64,000 bases of DNA from Azolla caroliniana. Lineage: Eukaryota; Polypodiophyta. Each line of letters begins with the position of its first letter. Within the stretch, counting starts at the first letter, position 1. Where the stretch lies: positions 20,894,001-20,958,000 of the forward strand of contig JBHGNT010000004.1 of NCBI GenBank assembly GCA_043228905.1, in the 5' to 3' direction. Shown here piece by piece: positions 12,237 through 22,373 of the stretch. The notes under the pieces were generated by a model. That model did no database searches. It was given only the letters and a program-made list of their open reading frames with translations, and was not told the DNA's origin. The translations under genes and the position numbers were made by a program.

Positions 12237-13386
12237 GATTAGAATAGGATATACATTTTCTTGTCCATGATGATGCTAATTTTAACCTATGGATCAAATC
12301 AACATCTCATCTTCTATGTGACTCCATCCTAAGAAGGGGGGTTTGAGTATGTGAAAATAATGCAATGCACATATGTGCTCACCTGTCTTGGTGGAAATTT
12401 GAGTATGATATGCACATTATCATGCCTGTCTAACAAGTCATTATATTTCTAGGGAGTCACCTTATATGTTCAGCATGTGATGAGAGTGAGGCAAAAATGG
12501 CCCAGAAGTCCAAACAAGAGGTTACATCTTAAAATGTTGTCTTGTCTTGTGTTTTTCACACATTTATTAATGCAATTGTATGTTTTCACCAAAAAAAAAG
12601 AGCTTGCCTAAATAATTGCAGCGCAGTTGGTAAGGTTGTGCATTCAACCCTTACATTCCACAGTGGCATCAAGTATATTAAGAAAATATGTGAATGCTTC
12701 GTGATCTTGACACAATCTGGTACATAAACTGATACTGGCAGTGATTCCTGCCTTGCTCTTGGTTGCTTTAGACGACCGCCTTTTAAAAGTATAATGTACA
12801 CTTCCATCATGAAGTGATGGAGGATAGTATGATTAATATATGAATATATGAGTTTAATCAATTCCAGGATCTTGAGGTGGGTAGAAGATGAAACTGAGAA
12901 GATAATCAAGGAAATTAACCCAGTTCCTATACAATTTCTTGTCATCGATTTGTCATGTGAGAGACCTTGTCCTTTTTCAATAAAGTATTGAGTTGATTTA
13001 GAGTGAAATATGAAGCAGAATTCATATAATTTGTAGCTGTGACAAACATCGACACTACGGGCATCCGATCCTTGGAAGATCTCCTGACAAATCTCATCAA
13101 CAGAAAGATTCAGGTAAGCATAAACTGACATTCTTATTGTTGCATGGTTGAGACCTCAACACTGCTGCCTTATGAAAGGATACCACAGCATTGGCAAGTT
13201 AATGATGCATAACTTGCATTTTTTTTACCTCAATGACAGCTTGCATTTGCAAACCCAGGAGGGGGAGTGGCTCAAAAGTTGGAGGATGCAGGGTTTATGG
13301 ACTTGTTGGGAAGGGAGTGGTTCTTCTTCACTGTTGGAGATGCAGTTCAAGTATGCTGCTCCAAGCTTCGACTTCACCCTCTCTAG
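2010..13386 (+). CDS. SULTR: Sulfate/proton symporter, SULTR family (SLC26-like, STAS domain)
   Basis: Plasma- or endomembrane sulfate uptake carrier. Exons: 2010-2412, 3306-3573, 3957-4128, 4231-4296, 4712-4825, 4908-5024, 5112-5238, 5502-5788, 8621-8811, 12868-12956, 13037-13113, 13240-13386. All borders are GT..AG and the phases join without a stop, giving 685 residues, normal for plant SULTRs. Seen in sequence: a hydrophilic N-terminus; the family signatures DLIAGLTIGSLSIPQDIG, AIGPVAVVSILLG, GFMAGAALTIALQQLKG and GSFSRSAVNYNAGCKT in the multi-span transport domain (about residues 85-520); then a C-terminal STAS domain (about 540-680) with TSIYRNIEQYP, NIDTTGI and LAFANPGG. The start is the first ATG and gives a family-like N-terminus. 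Introns 8 (2.8 kb) and 9 (4.1 kb) hold retroelement debris; all other introns are under 0.9 kb. The subgroup (SULTR1, 2 or 3) cannot be fixed by eye. No coding lesion is seen. Confidence 0.95.
2470..2745. repeat. ACCGGTT-rich repetitive block in SULTR intron 1
   Basis: About 270 bp in which AACCGGTT and its variants (AACTGGTT, CCGGTTTAG, CCGAACCG) recur on both strands, including a nearly perfect inverted pair around 2675-2700 (AACCGGTTAACG / CTTAACCGGTT). It looks like a decayed array of a short palindromic unit. No gene is present. Confidence 0.6.
2800..2853 (+). repeat. Interstitial telomere-type repeats in SULTR intron 1
   Basis: Two adjacent, almost identical 27-bp units, each ending in two CCCTAAA-type plant telomere repeats and each preceded by GGTTCCTCAC. 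This is a short interstitial telomere-like sequence inside intron 1, not a chromosome end. Confidence 0.75.
5930..6325 (+). repeat. Degenerate tandem repeat with TCCATTAAGGT / TAATGGAATAA motifs
   Basis: Several imperfect units of roughly 50-60 bp built around GGTCTAATGGACTCCATTAA lie in SULTR intron 8. AATGGA and TCCATT make each unit partly self-complementary. The same family is found at 8283-8530 and, in a shorter form, at 16775-16900. Confidence 0.65.
6326..7770 (+). mobile_element. Internally deleted Ty1/copia remnant in SULTR intron 8
   Basis: Plus-strand, full of frameshifts and stops. Near 6592 a copia protease start is readable (ILDTGEICHL), followed by the LLSVNKL-like stretch near 6800. 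Near 7320-7380 an RNase H fragment (AGATITWQLKKQASV) and near 7490-7620 its end (LAKNPNHLEK, LKYHFIREV) are readable. Integrase and most of reverse transcriptase are missing. A direct repeat of about 70 bp flanks the remnant (about 6326-6403 and 7698-7770; shared GATGGTTTGA, AGGTG, CAATTA) and could be LTR debris. The host exons on either side are intact, so the element is spliced out with the intron. Confidence 0.85.
7896..7950 (-). repeat. GA-linked dispersed repeat, core copy
   Basis: Minus-strand copy of the core described at 11774-12125. On the plus strand it reads TTGACCTCTGAAGACGATAA followed by ATCTATCTATCTCTCTC. Sits in SULTR intron 8. Confidence 0.6.
8283..8530 (+). repeat. Tandem repeat of the TCCATTAAGGTATGGTCACAG family
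   Basis: Three to four imperfect units of about 55 bp (TCCATTAAGGT, ATGGTCACAGCTAAGGGAA, TAATCTTTGGTCTAATGGA) end about 90 bp before SULTR exon 9. Same family as 5930-6325, so the copia remnant and its flanks lie between two blocks of it. Confidence 0.7.
9625..9970 (+). mobile_element. LINE 3'-end fragment nested in the copia relic
   Basis: Plus-strand translation gives SRRALTLVCTRSHNLGIE, then CKVCKG in one frame and VEDEYHLLFTCSAYSAIH in another, then PRRLSSYVYSHIK. This matches the C-terminal cysteine-containing region that follows RT in plant non-LTR elements. It is opposite in strand to the copia remnant that surrounds it, so it is probably a later insertion. A frameshift lies near 9755. 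Confidence 0.75.
10465..10640 (-). repeat. Tandem duplication inside copia gag
   Basis: About 95 bp of gag is duplicated in tandem. The segment reading (on plus) CATACCAGCTGATTTGTTTT CCTCC occurs at about 10525 and again at about 10620, with ATGTAAATG(C/T)GGG upstream of each. The minus-strand protein therefore shows ENKSAGMD twice. Confidence 0.75.
11090..11745 (+). mobile_element. LINE reverse transcriptase C-terminal fragment
   Basis: Plus-strand, in SULTR intron 9. Readable: KVEYTCSYTYLGVTFTGPRF, RGYAALGALERQC, then after a frameshift QFQEPRTKLWLFDTLV, LFYGVETWGPNL, and SVPHEIIRAEMGA. This is the RT thumb and downstream region of a non-LTR retrotransposon. It is truncated at the 5' end, and beyond about 11600 the similarity fades. 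An (AC)n tract lies just before it (11051-11069). It is followed at once by the GA-linked repeat at 11774. Confidence 0.85.
11774..12125 (+). repeat. GA-linked dispersed repeat, long copy 1
   Basis: Begins after a GA-rich tract with AATATTAACGTCTTTTAAGA, then a quasi-palindrome (GGCCAAAATGGCC), ATAAGACCAAATAAGAGATT, TGTTGTCTCGTCTTTGAGAA and, further on, AAAGATCTCTAGCATAGGTC and GTAGTGGTCCATGGG. Two other long copies (30870-31200, 57960-58225) follow the same order. I cannot assign it to a known class. It shows no open frame, no obvious terminal inverted repeats and no tRNA-like head. Confidence 0.7.
12126..12235 (+). repeat. (GATA)n, repeat core and (GA)n microsatellite
   Basis: Compound simple sequence: about seven GATA units, then a core copy (TTATCGTCTTCGGAGGTCAA), then about 26 GA units. 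It directly abuts the long repeat copy at 11774-12125, so core copies lie on both sides of it. Confidence 0.85.
12485..12560 (+). repeat. GA-linked dispersed repeat, partial copy
   Basis: Carries AAAAATGGCCCAGAAGTCC, AAACAAGAGGTTACATCTTA and AAATGTTGTCTTGTCTT, matching the first 80 bp of the long copies but without the CGTCTT start. Confidence 0.55.
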
Positions 13387-14249
13387 ATCTGTCCAGGCAG
13401 TAGACATCTAAATTAATTTGGACTACCATGCTAATCTAGTAGCCATCCAAATTATATCAAGAAATGTGGACTATGCTTATCTCGGTTTAAGGATTTCATG
13501 TTTAAGCCAACACTCGATGACCTTGTCTAACAACCAGCATTCAACCCATTGGCATTCCAAAATGGTATTGCTGATCCTTTAACAAGTGGAGTGTACATTC
13601 TCTCTCCATTGCTGAAGAGAAGGAGAAATAAATAATCTTTTCCCTCCATTGTGTTTTTGTTTTCCTTTATGTTGGATGAAAAACGTTTTCTCAAGTATTA
13701 AAGAAACAGCGTCATAAATCTCATCTTCTCCCAAGATGGTTGTGTATTACAGGACAATGGTCTACATGCTATCGGATGTCTACGTTATTTGATATATATC
13801 TGCACAGTTTACATGAGCTATGGGTTTTACAATGAATTCCTGAATTAATACAAGTGTTTTTACATTTCCATTAAAACAGACTGATACAAAGAGGAATAAA
13901 GTAAAGAGGATGTCATTTACAAATTTCTACTATTTGTTTTTTAACTCATTGGAACATCTTTTTTCATAATGTGTTTTTGAGAAGGTTTGTGATCTCCCAT
14001 GTAAAGGCAATGACAAAAAGCAATATCAATAATAATAATATGCACAAACATCTCTTACTTGTAGGTATAATATGGTTATACATTTCATAACACTTCTCAA
14101 CTGATGTGCGACCTTTAGATTGATAATCACTAATTAATAGAAGAATGTACAGAGCCTGCCAATTAATTAATGGGATGTATCGTGTGTAAAATAATATAAT
14201 TACAGATGGCCTTCTCACTGTTCAAGTGCACACTGCTGGCATCATATCT
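13387..14249. other. Convergent 3' region between SULTR and the sigma factor
   Basis: The two stop codons face each other 863 bp apart. AATAAA-type signals for the plus-strand gene lie near 13626 and 13893. No further gene is seen. The minus-strand 3' UTR of the sigma factor should also lie here. Confidence 0.6.
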
Positions 14250-17200
14250 TCATTTGAGCAGAGGAATATCAAAATCCTTCCTTAAGCCAGTTGCAGAGAG
14301 CTTCCGGAAGGCGCATCCTTCTATTTGACGAGTCCTTTCTCTAGAGATCCCATACCTGAATCAATCACCACAAAACAGCAGCAAAGTTCAGGAAATGTCC
14401 CAGCATTGCCCATTCAGTACACCATATCCAGATGATTTATATGAATAGAACTGATCAGCCAATGATTTATGAGTTAGATCAGCCACAAAATCCTTGCTAC
14501 ATTGTGTTAATGCACTAACCCAATGAGCAATCAGCCCTTTAATTGGCTTCCATGAGAGAGCTGAAACACGAGTTACGTCATCAACTAAATACTTGCTATA
14601 TTACATCAATACAAATTCTTGACGCTACACCACTAAATTTACAATATGCCCCCACCTCATGCAATTACATACTTGGAGCATGTTGTTTATGGTAATCACC
14701 TGTAACTGATTTTATCCAGTGACAGACCACGTCCATCAGGATGGTCCAGTCCATAATGCAACCTCACTATCTCACGTTCTCGCTTGTTTAAATATTTCGC
14801 TAGCAACTTGTCCACATCACCCTGCACATGTGAAAAATTAAGACCACACATTAACATATGGTGGCACATCATGGGTGAACTCCATTGAGCTATAAATCCA
14901 GCACATTTCAATTATATATGAGTATGCGATTTGGACCAAATGTCAGAAACTAGAGAGCTGTTAGAAAACATACCCTCGTGCATAGCTTGTCCACTGCAAT
15001 CCAAGGGTCAGTATCTGCACTAGGATCAGCTATGTACTGCAAAGTTAAGAAAGATGTTTTTCAAGAATTGCAAGAAAATATAGTGTGTAGAAATCTTCCT
15101 TAACATAACAAGATTTACTCTATTTCTCCCCCTCCCCCCCCCCCTTTTTCTCTCTGACCTTACATTGTGCATTGAATCTTCTTCACGGTTTGAAAAACCC
15201 CACCTCTTGCCTTTGTCTAGAGATACTATCTTTTTGGTGGCCTGTAAATTTTAAAGACTGCTTAGCTCTGCAAGATCCTCCATTTTAAAGAATAATCTTT
15301 CGCAAAGAGGTAATTATATTAACAATTTACCTTTAAAGTTAAGGCAACCATTTCATCTGACATCCTTACAGCTTCAGAAAGACTCTGCACAACAAAATCA
15401 CATCACTTACACTAAAGATGTATCGCCCAAATTGCTCGACAACATTCAGACACTAATAGAAGGCAACATTTTCGATTTGAATGTTTTTTGCAGAAAGGTG
15501 AATTGAAATCATATCTCAAAACTGCATGGCAAATGGCATGGTAGCCAATAGCTAAGTTAAGGATTACAGTGGATTTGTATAATCTAGCTTAAATGTTGAT
15601 TTACAAAGCATCCTACTCCGTGTAATAACAACTGCAAAACTTACAGCACCCAAAAAATACAATGGATGTGGCAGCCCAACTATAATTTTTAGTTTGATTT
15701 CAGAAGATGTGCATACTTCTGTGATTCCTGCCTCTTCGAAGCACTGATGCGTAAATTTCATGATGCATTTCAGACATTATAACTAGATCTACATTAATCA
15801 CTCCAGATTTGTTTCAGAACCGCTCAATTCTCTCGATTCATACATTTCATAGGATGGACACATCAAGTTTGAACGATGGCTTCTATTATAATTTCATAGC
15901 TTATTATTTCATCATATACTGATAGAACATCATGTTTCTTGAAGAATTCCATTTCAAGCAAAAAACATTGCCTTCCGGGATGAGCATTACCTTTACAGAA
16001 ACCATTTCACCGTCCAACCTTAAATCAATTGCAGCTTTGTTGATAGCATTCAATCTTTCATGCATATGTGCAGGCAATCTGATAGTCCTAGAATGATTGG
16101 CTAAAGCTCGTGTTATGCCCTGGAGCAAAGACAAGTGAATCAACAATCAAAACCAAGAATAAGAAGACATCAATGATTTCAACACATGCATTGCATACCT
16201 GTCGAATCCACCAATGCACATAAGTTGAAAGCTTGAAGCCTTTCTTGTAATTAAACTTTTCGAGGCCTCGGAGGAGGCCAAGAGCACCTTCCTAGGATTT
16301 TCATCAAAGAAGTAACTTTGCGTTCTGAGGCTTATAAACAAAAGATATGCCAAGTTCAACAAAATTCTTGCTATGCATGTAGTACCTGAATAAGGTCAGA
16401 CAGGGTAACTCCAAGGCTTGTGTATTTGTTTGCAACTGAAAATACCAATCGCAAATTTGAAACAAACATTTGATCTCGTGCTCGTTCGGCATCCAATATC
16501 CGTGACTGCACTTGTGAGACTGAAAGGCTTACACTAGAAGCCCACATTTCATCTGAAGGTTCGCATCCAAGAACATTGATGAGCCTGCACTACCAAAGCC
16601 GGGATGAGGCATGCCAGAAATTGAGAATAATACCAACTAGGGCAGCTAGTTCTTTATATACCAATAAGACTTACAGCTATGTTCACATTATCAGCATGCC
16701 CTTGCTACAACCAGCAAGGGACAAGAGGAGAATGTCTGTACCATAGTCATCTAGATTACATCTGATCTCGTGGTCATCCAAGGATTAATGGGCCTAACTA
16801 TATGCTAATTGACTCCATTAATGTACCCTTCATGAAAGGGCTAATGGGCTATTTCTAGCCTAATTGACTCCGTTAACATAAACTTCAAGAAAAGGACGTG
16901 TATGCTCGTGAAATGCATCAATTGAGAAACAGATTGAAAACTGAAGACTGCAGGGAACTTACTTTCTTCTGGCTGTTTTAAGGTTCTGGCCCACCTTCAT
17001 CTTCTTTGCCAACATGACTTCCTCTTCTTTAGTCAGCAATTCTCTCTTCCCTTTTAGTCCAAGTGTTGTCACTGTAGCAAGAGCCTCGTCAATTCTTGAA
17101 ATTTTCTTTTTTCCACGTTTGCTTGAATCTATAGCCGAACCAGGAGTTTTTGGTCCCTTCTTTGCACTAGAATTATATACAAAAGAAATAACCTTTTCTT

Positions 17201-17768
17201 CTTCAGAAGATTTCTTCTCTTCTTCTGATTTCATATATTTTCTCTTAGAATTCCGCGAATTGATTCGTCTTTCTCTTGCCGATGGTCTTCGAGATACAAC
17301 AGAATCATCTTGATTCGATAGTAATTCATCTTTGGGGAGCAGATACTTATCTTGATCAGAAGTTAAGGTCCATTGGGTCTCTAGAAGAGATCTCTGAAGC
17401 TCGGTAAGGAGCATTTCAACCTCAGACCATGACTTCCGTGGAAGTTCTATGAGCTGTTGATCTCGGTGTATAGAAGCATGAGTTCTCGCAGAGGCAGCTG
17501 GATGCTCTCTGAGAGCTCTAGAAGGAACTGAGGAGGAGGTTGATGATGATGAAGAAGAAGATGAGGATGAGGATGAGGATGAAGATGAAGAAAAAGAGGA
17601 AGAGGAAGAGGATATAGACCTGTTTTGAATTAGGAATGTGAATCTATGGTGATGCAGTAGTGGTCTCTGATCCTGAGAGAGCTGAAGCAGCTGTTTCTCT
17701 TGTGGATCAAAGCTGAAGACAGATGAACGAAGGAGGTGGTGATGGGGATGGAAACTAGTGGACACCAT
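14250..17768 (-). CDS. SIG: Plastid RNA polymerase sigma-70 factor
   Basis: Promoter-recognition subunit for the plastid-encoded RNA polymerase. Exons in transcript order: 17768-16963, 16584-16386, 16291-16199, 16119-15991, 15384-15331, 15241-15164, 15036-14974, 14821-14700, 14355-14250; all GT..AG and in phase, 549 residues. Residues 1-270 are a non-conserved, Ser/basic-rich leader with a poly-Ser run (about 51-80), plausible as transit peptide plus plant-specific domain. Region 2 follows ([43 protein letters not shown]), then region 3 (about 367-450), and region 4 with [13 protein letters not shown] and the helix-turn-helix [13 protein letters not shown] at about 516-528. All core motifs are present. 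Which of SIG1-SIG6 it is cannot be told by eye. The start is the first ATG in the long exon; no upstream in-frame ATG is supported. Confidence 0.93.
16775..16900 (-). repeat. AATGGGC..TAATTGACTCCATTAA repeat in sigma-factor intron 1
   Basis: Two imperfect units (TAATGGGCCTAACTATATGC, TAATTGACTCCATTAA; then TAATGGGCTATTTCTAGCC, TAATTGACTCCGTTAA). They resemble the blocks at 5930-6325 and 8283-8530 in the neighbouring SULTR gene. Strand is arbitrary. Confidence 0.6.
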
Positions 17769-18510
17769 TGATGAGATGGTGAAGAAGAAGAAGAAGAAAT
17801 GCTTAGTACTCGGACCATTAATTCATGAGGGAGAGAAGGGGTCTCTGTTTCTCTCTGGTTCTGGTTCTTTAGTATGTGCAGTGTATATTGTCTTCTTCTT
17901 TCTTCTTCTTCTTTCTTCTTCTTCAGGGTTTTCACAATTATGTATGTATGTATGTATGTATGTATGTGTGTGTGTGTATCATAATCAGTCATTCATATAT
18001 CCCTGCATTTCTATTGGGTGCTCAATCCTTTCCATTAGCCACCCTTGGATCATTATCTTCTACCCCCCCACCCTTAGTTAGAGGGCTTTCCCACCAAGAC
18101 AAGCTCCCCGCCACACGCGTCTCCTTCCCACACACACACGCGTGCGTCTCGTCTCCTCTCCTCTCCTCAGGCTTGCGGATCCTGACCTACCTATGCCCCG
18201 CTCCCCGCTCCCCGTGGGACGAACACTCAAACCCCTCCCTCCTCTTTCCGCCTCTCGGAGACAATGACCCCCACCCTCCCCACCTTTTACTACCTGCGAG
18301 GATCCTCTTTTGTTCCTTCTTCGACACTATCGAGTATCCTACAAAGAAGGTTTTAACGGTATACATGGTCTTCGCGTTTATATCAATTAAGAAAGGTGCC
18401 GCCTTTGTGCCTAGCTCCCACCAAAAAAAAGATGGTCACACTTCCTCGCGGTATCATTCGGTGCCTTTCCTAAACAGAGATGGGCACCTATCACCCTCAT
18501 ATTGCGCCTA
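17769..18510. promoter_or_regulatory. Upstream region of the sigma factor: microsatellites and GC-rich pyrimidine tract
   Basis: Next to the sigma-factor ATG are (CTT)n tracts (about 17785-17800 and 17885-17925) and (TATG)n (17938-17968). Then comes a C-rich, unusually GC-rich 250 bp (about 18060-18310) that differs from the surrounding AT-rich DNA. It is likely the leader and promoter zone of the minus-strand gene. The long plus-strand open frame through it consists of low-complexity sequence and is not called. Confidence 0.45.
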
Positions 18511-21500
18511 AATGAGGAGGTTGCCGCGTTAGGTCAATGATATGAATTAACATTAACTTCATCTTAGATTGTTGTGAGGGATCGGGCAAGTGTGCAAGAG
18601 ATGCACGAGAGAACCTCACAATGTATATCTAACGAGATCTTCTAGGCTACCCAAGTGAACTAACTAATCAAGTACCTCTCTCAAATAATAAAGACAATGG
18701 AAAGATTTACTGAATGGATTAATTGATTCCCACTTCATCACTCAAACTTTAGGGAAACACAATAAATGAAACACAAGCATTAACCACCGATATCTCTTTA
18801 TTTCCATTAACCACGCTTACAAAAAAAATCAAGGGCTTAAGGTGGAAGCTTACGACTCAAACTTGAACACAAAAGAGTTTAGCTAAGATTAGGCCTAAAG
18901 GGAACACGAGACGTTAAGAGGAGAACCGTAGCTTAAAGGTAGACTCAAAAATGAAGAAGAAGTAGAATAGAACTCATATTTTCATTTTTAAGCTTCTTTT
19001 ACATTTCACTATCTAGAACTATGTCCCTTTTCACATTTAAGGACTTTGGCTCTTAACATTGCTCTACTAGACCTTTGTCTCTTTTTCCCATAGATCAAAG
19101 TCGGCCTCCCGTGGACATTAAAAATGTATCTAGATCTATCTTGTTCTTTTCTTCTTTTCATCAAATCGTTATGGGGGGCAAGGGACCTACCTAGATCTAT
19201 CTCCACCTTCTATAACATTTATGACCATCAAGAATGAGCAACATTCTAGGAGTTAATCACGACAATAGCAATTGTAAGACTAATATGTTGCATATAAAAA
19301 TGCATGTTGATGCTTGCAAGACTAGTTGGTTGTATACAAAGATGCACATCGATGCTTGTTAGACTAGTTGGTGGCAAACAAATATTCACAACAATGCCTT
19401 CAAGACTAACAATTGCATTCGAAGATGGATGCCCAATTTCAGCTATAAACCACAAATCAACCACAATCTATTATGGCTCTTTTAGGCTATCTTCACTCAA
19501 CAATAGTAGACTAAGGCTTTGACACTCAGTAAGAGATGTCATTATAATATCATCGTCGATATCCATACCTCTGATTATGTCATCACCAACAAGCCATTGT
19601 TGCCATGGAACTTCCAATTGCTAAGGAGTATGTAGCCACCATTGGGTTGTCGTGTGGTTGTTGCCATGGGGCCATTGCCACCTATAGGCCAGTCACCCAA
19701 CACCTAGAAAGGAAAATAGGGGACGACTCAATAGAGTGGTTGTTTGCATATGATTATGTAAGTAAAACTATATTTTGATTAAGTCATTAATTGTATTGCT
19801 ATGTAGACTAAGTCTTTAATAAGTCAATCATAACTTATATCGTCTTTTCGATGTTTTTGTAAAACTGATTGTTATTATGGTGTATTTCTCAAGAACCACA
19901 TTGAGGTTGGTGTGCGAGGTCATATCTCAATTTTATATATTGTAAAAGAGTGGTCTATTATCAAATTGAACCATTGTGTATGTGGGCTTTTGCCTTTGGT
20001 TCCACCATCTTGAGGTTACCCCACTTCTACCAACGATTTAAAATATTGACTCTTGCCCTAGTTTCGAGTATATTTGAGAGTGGTGATAGTTTGGAACTAT
20101 TGTGATAATCCTTGAAAGGTATAGAAACCAATTCCTCTAATCACCCTTCCTCCAAGAACATTATATGTGGAGTTGCCATTATGTTCCCCATGTCTAGCAT
20201 GATGGTCACCATGGTTGATCTAGTTGCAAGACTTCTTCTATTGGGAGGTCTACTAGCCTAAATAGGATTGAATCAAAGGGTTGTATTCTTGATAATGGGG
20301 AGTCTGACCATGCTACATATTTCCTTTAATGACAATGACACCTAAGGTTGTTCGATTTGTTGAAACAAATCCACATTAACATTTGGGGTTGTAGGTATTT
20401 GTTACTATCAATGTGTAACATCTATTTTGGCATGCGCCTCGTTTGTGTGTACCTCGTGCAACAAGGGGTTATATGAGGGGAAATCAATAGCGATTTTCCA
20501 ACTACACATGGAAGCATGGTTTTCCTTACCTTGGCTATTCTTCTAGAATAAGGTGAGCATAATTTCATATATTGGATTATTTCTGCATGAGGATTTGGAT
20601 TAGCCTAGGACTATGTTTGCCGGTGTTTCATTTTTTTGGAGTTAATTCTCCGCCGCCATACTAGGAATTGACAATGGATGTCATATGCCTAAAAGATTTC
20701 TATACTTTTGTGAGGATTTTTCTTCCTCTTCCTCTAAAATATTGTTTCAATGCTTGCTTGTGTCATTCTATTTTTTTTTAATGATGTGTTGCGCTCTCAA
20801 ATTGAATGTCTACCTACTTGAAACGATACAATAGAAAGCATATTAACACTTGCCTTCCGTTCCTCTATGGGGAAATCAAGTAGTAAGTATTCATTGTGAT
20901 TTGGCTCATTCGCTAGGTTAATGTTGTGCTTCTTCCTTGACTAGGTGGATGACCAATGAACTTGTCTAATATGCGTAACTTCTAGGGCGCCCGAGCTAAA
21001 GTTAGCTTTTGGGACTTGCATTTATTCCATGTGGTGCATTCCTACCATTGTGAAGTAGCGACTCACTTCTGCCCTTTTTACTTATATTTTCTTCATCAAC
21101 CTCTTCATTCCTCTAAAATTTATCTTTATTGGCAATTGAGTCTTAGATTATGTTATTCTTTGGAGCTGCTCAATGATCAACACAATCATGTCACACATGC
21201 TCCATACTATAGCACCACGTACACCATAGTGTATAGTTTGGGGATGGCCTTGAATTCTCCTTCCATAGAGGCTTGCATTTTGCAATATTTCTCCAAGTCT
21301 TTAGCCAATGTTTCTATTATCAACAAGTCGATATACTTTTTTATTTGCCTTTTCGATACCCTTTGCCTCAACAACTATTTGATCAACTTAGACCGCTTGC
21401 CTCTACCTCTCCCTAAGTGTCAATGTTTTACCGGTTCACTTCTAGGGCTGGTTAGGCATTACTCTTTACTTTATTGGCTTTGTTGCAATCCATCATTTAA

Positions 21501-21986
21501 GAACTTCGATTGTTTCACAGTTTTTGTTTACAACACAAACACTCGCAAGTTCACCATAGTGTTAGCTCACTCACACTCAACACTCATCAACACAAACACT
21601 ACTCGTGGATCCTTCCTCTCTCATACACATTTAACTAAAACAATGTGTAATACGTTGAGAACAAGATAGGAAGGAATAAAGAAAGAAGGCATAATACATA
21701 TAGCAATTACAATGTTTTAAATCAAGAGAAGAGATATCTTTTATGGTTGCAATGGTCGATCGATCTATTTATATATTCCTTTATGGCGCAACCATCCTCT
21801 CTACCTCCAACATCGTGATAGCACGATCGCATGAGAGTGTCAAGCATGTCAGGACAAGCCTCGGGGAGGGAGTGTGAAGCATGTCCGGACAAGCTTCGGC
21901 ACACTGCATTAGGCAACGATGAAGGAGGCAGAAGTGTAATGGTGTTAGTTTATAGTCTAGTCTCTCTTGGACATGCTTCTCATTGA
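18511..21986. other. Intergenic region without a recognisable gene
   Basis: AT-rich, no family recognised. It contains a minus-strand core copy of the GA-linked repeat (19090-19135; GGCCTCCCGTGGACATTAAA) and a short tandem array of about 45-bp units (19270-19390; ATGCTTG..AGACTAGTTGGT). A 217-codon open frame at 21016-21669 lacks an ATG start, is rich in Leu/Ser/His/Tyr and shows no domain, so I do not call it. Confidence 0.5.
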
Positions 21987-22238
21987 CATAGTACGTAATA
22001 TACTCGAATGCATTAGCAAACGTTATTGTTTACACGAATGAAAAAACGAATGCGTATGTTTAGCAAAACATTCTTATGTTTTTTTTAAAACACTTTTTAC
22101 CGTGACTTTCTTAACTTAAAAAAAAATTATCTTATAATAAATAATGAATACAAAAAGTATGATATTTACCATACTTCGAGGGTGTTTACCATATTCGAAT
22201 GATTGAAACATTCGCGAATGCGTATGGTTCATACTATG
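21987..22238 (-). mobile_element. hAT-like MITE, copy 1, upstream of the PPR gene
   Basis: About 252 bp, non-coding, AT-rich, with terminal inverted repeats (CATAGTACGTAATATAC at the left; the right end, reversed, is CATAGTATGAACCATAC). It matches the element at 41938-42224 in reverse orientation through its whole length, including GGTAAATATCATACTTTT and TTCATTATTTATTATAAG. ATGCTTCTCA occurs beside both ends (21973-21982, 22236-22245), with four extra bases on the left, and is the probable target duplication. It ends about 135 bp before the PPR start codon. Confidence 0.8.
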
Positions 22239-22373
22239 CTTCTCAAAACACACACACAAAATAAACACCAAAAATCTTGATCCTAACAGAACTCTGAACA
22301 CACACACAGACACGCACACTCTGTTTCTGCTTCCATCGTTTTTTTCCTTCTGCTTGGAAGATCAAAATTGGGT

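Noticed and set aside
17876-18511. 211-codon plus-strand open frame upstream of the sigma factor
   Set aside because: Built from CTT and TATG microsatellites and a C-rich tract, antisense to the sigma-factor upstream region, with no domain.
21016-21669. 217-codon open frame
   Set aside because: No ATG start (TTG), biased composition, no recognisable domain and no supporting splice sites or homologue.
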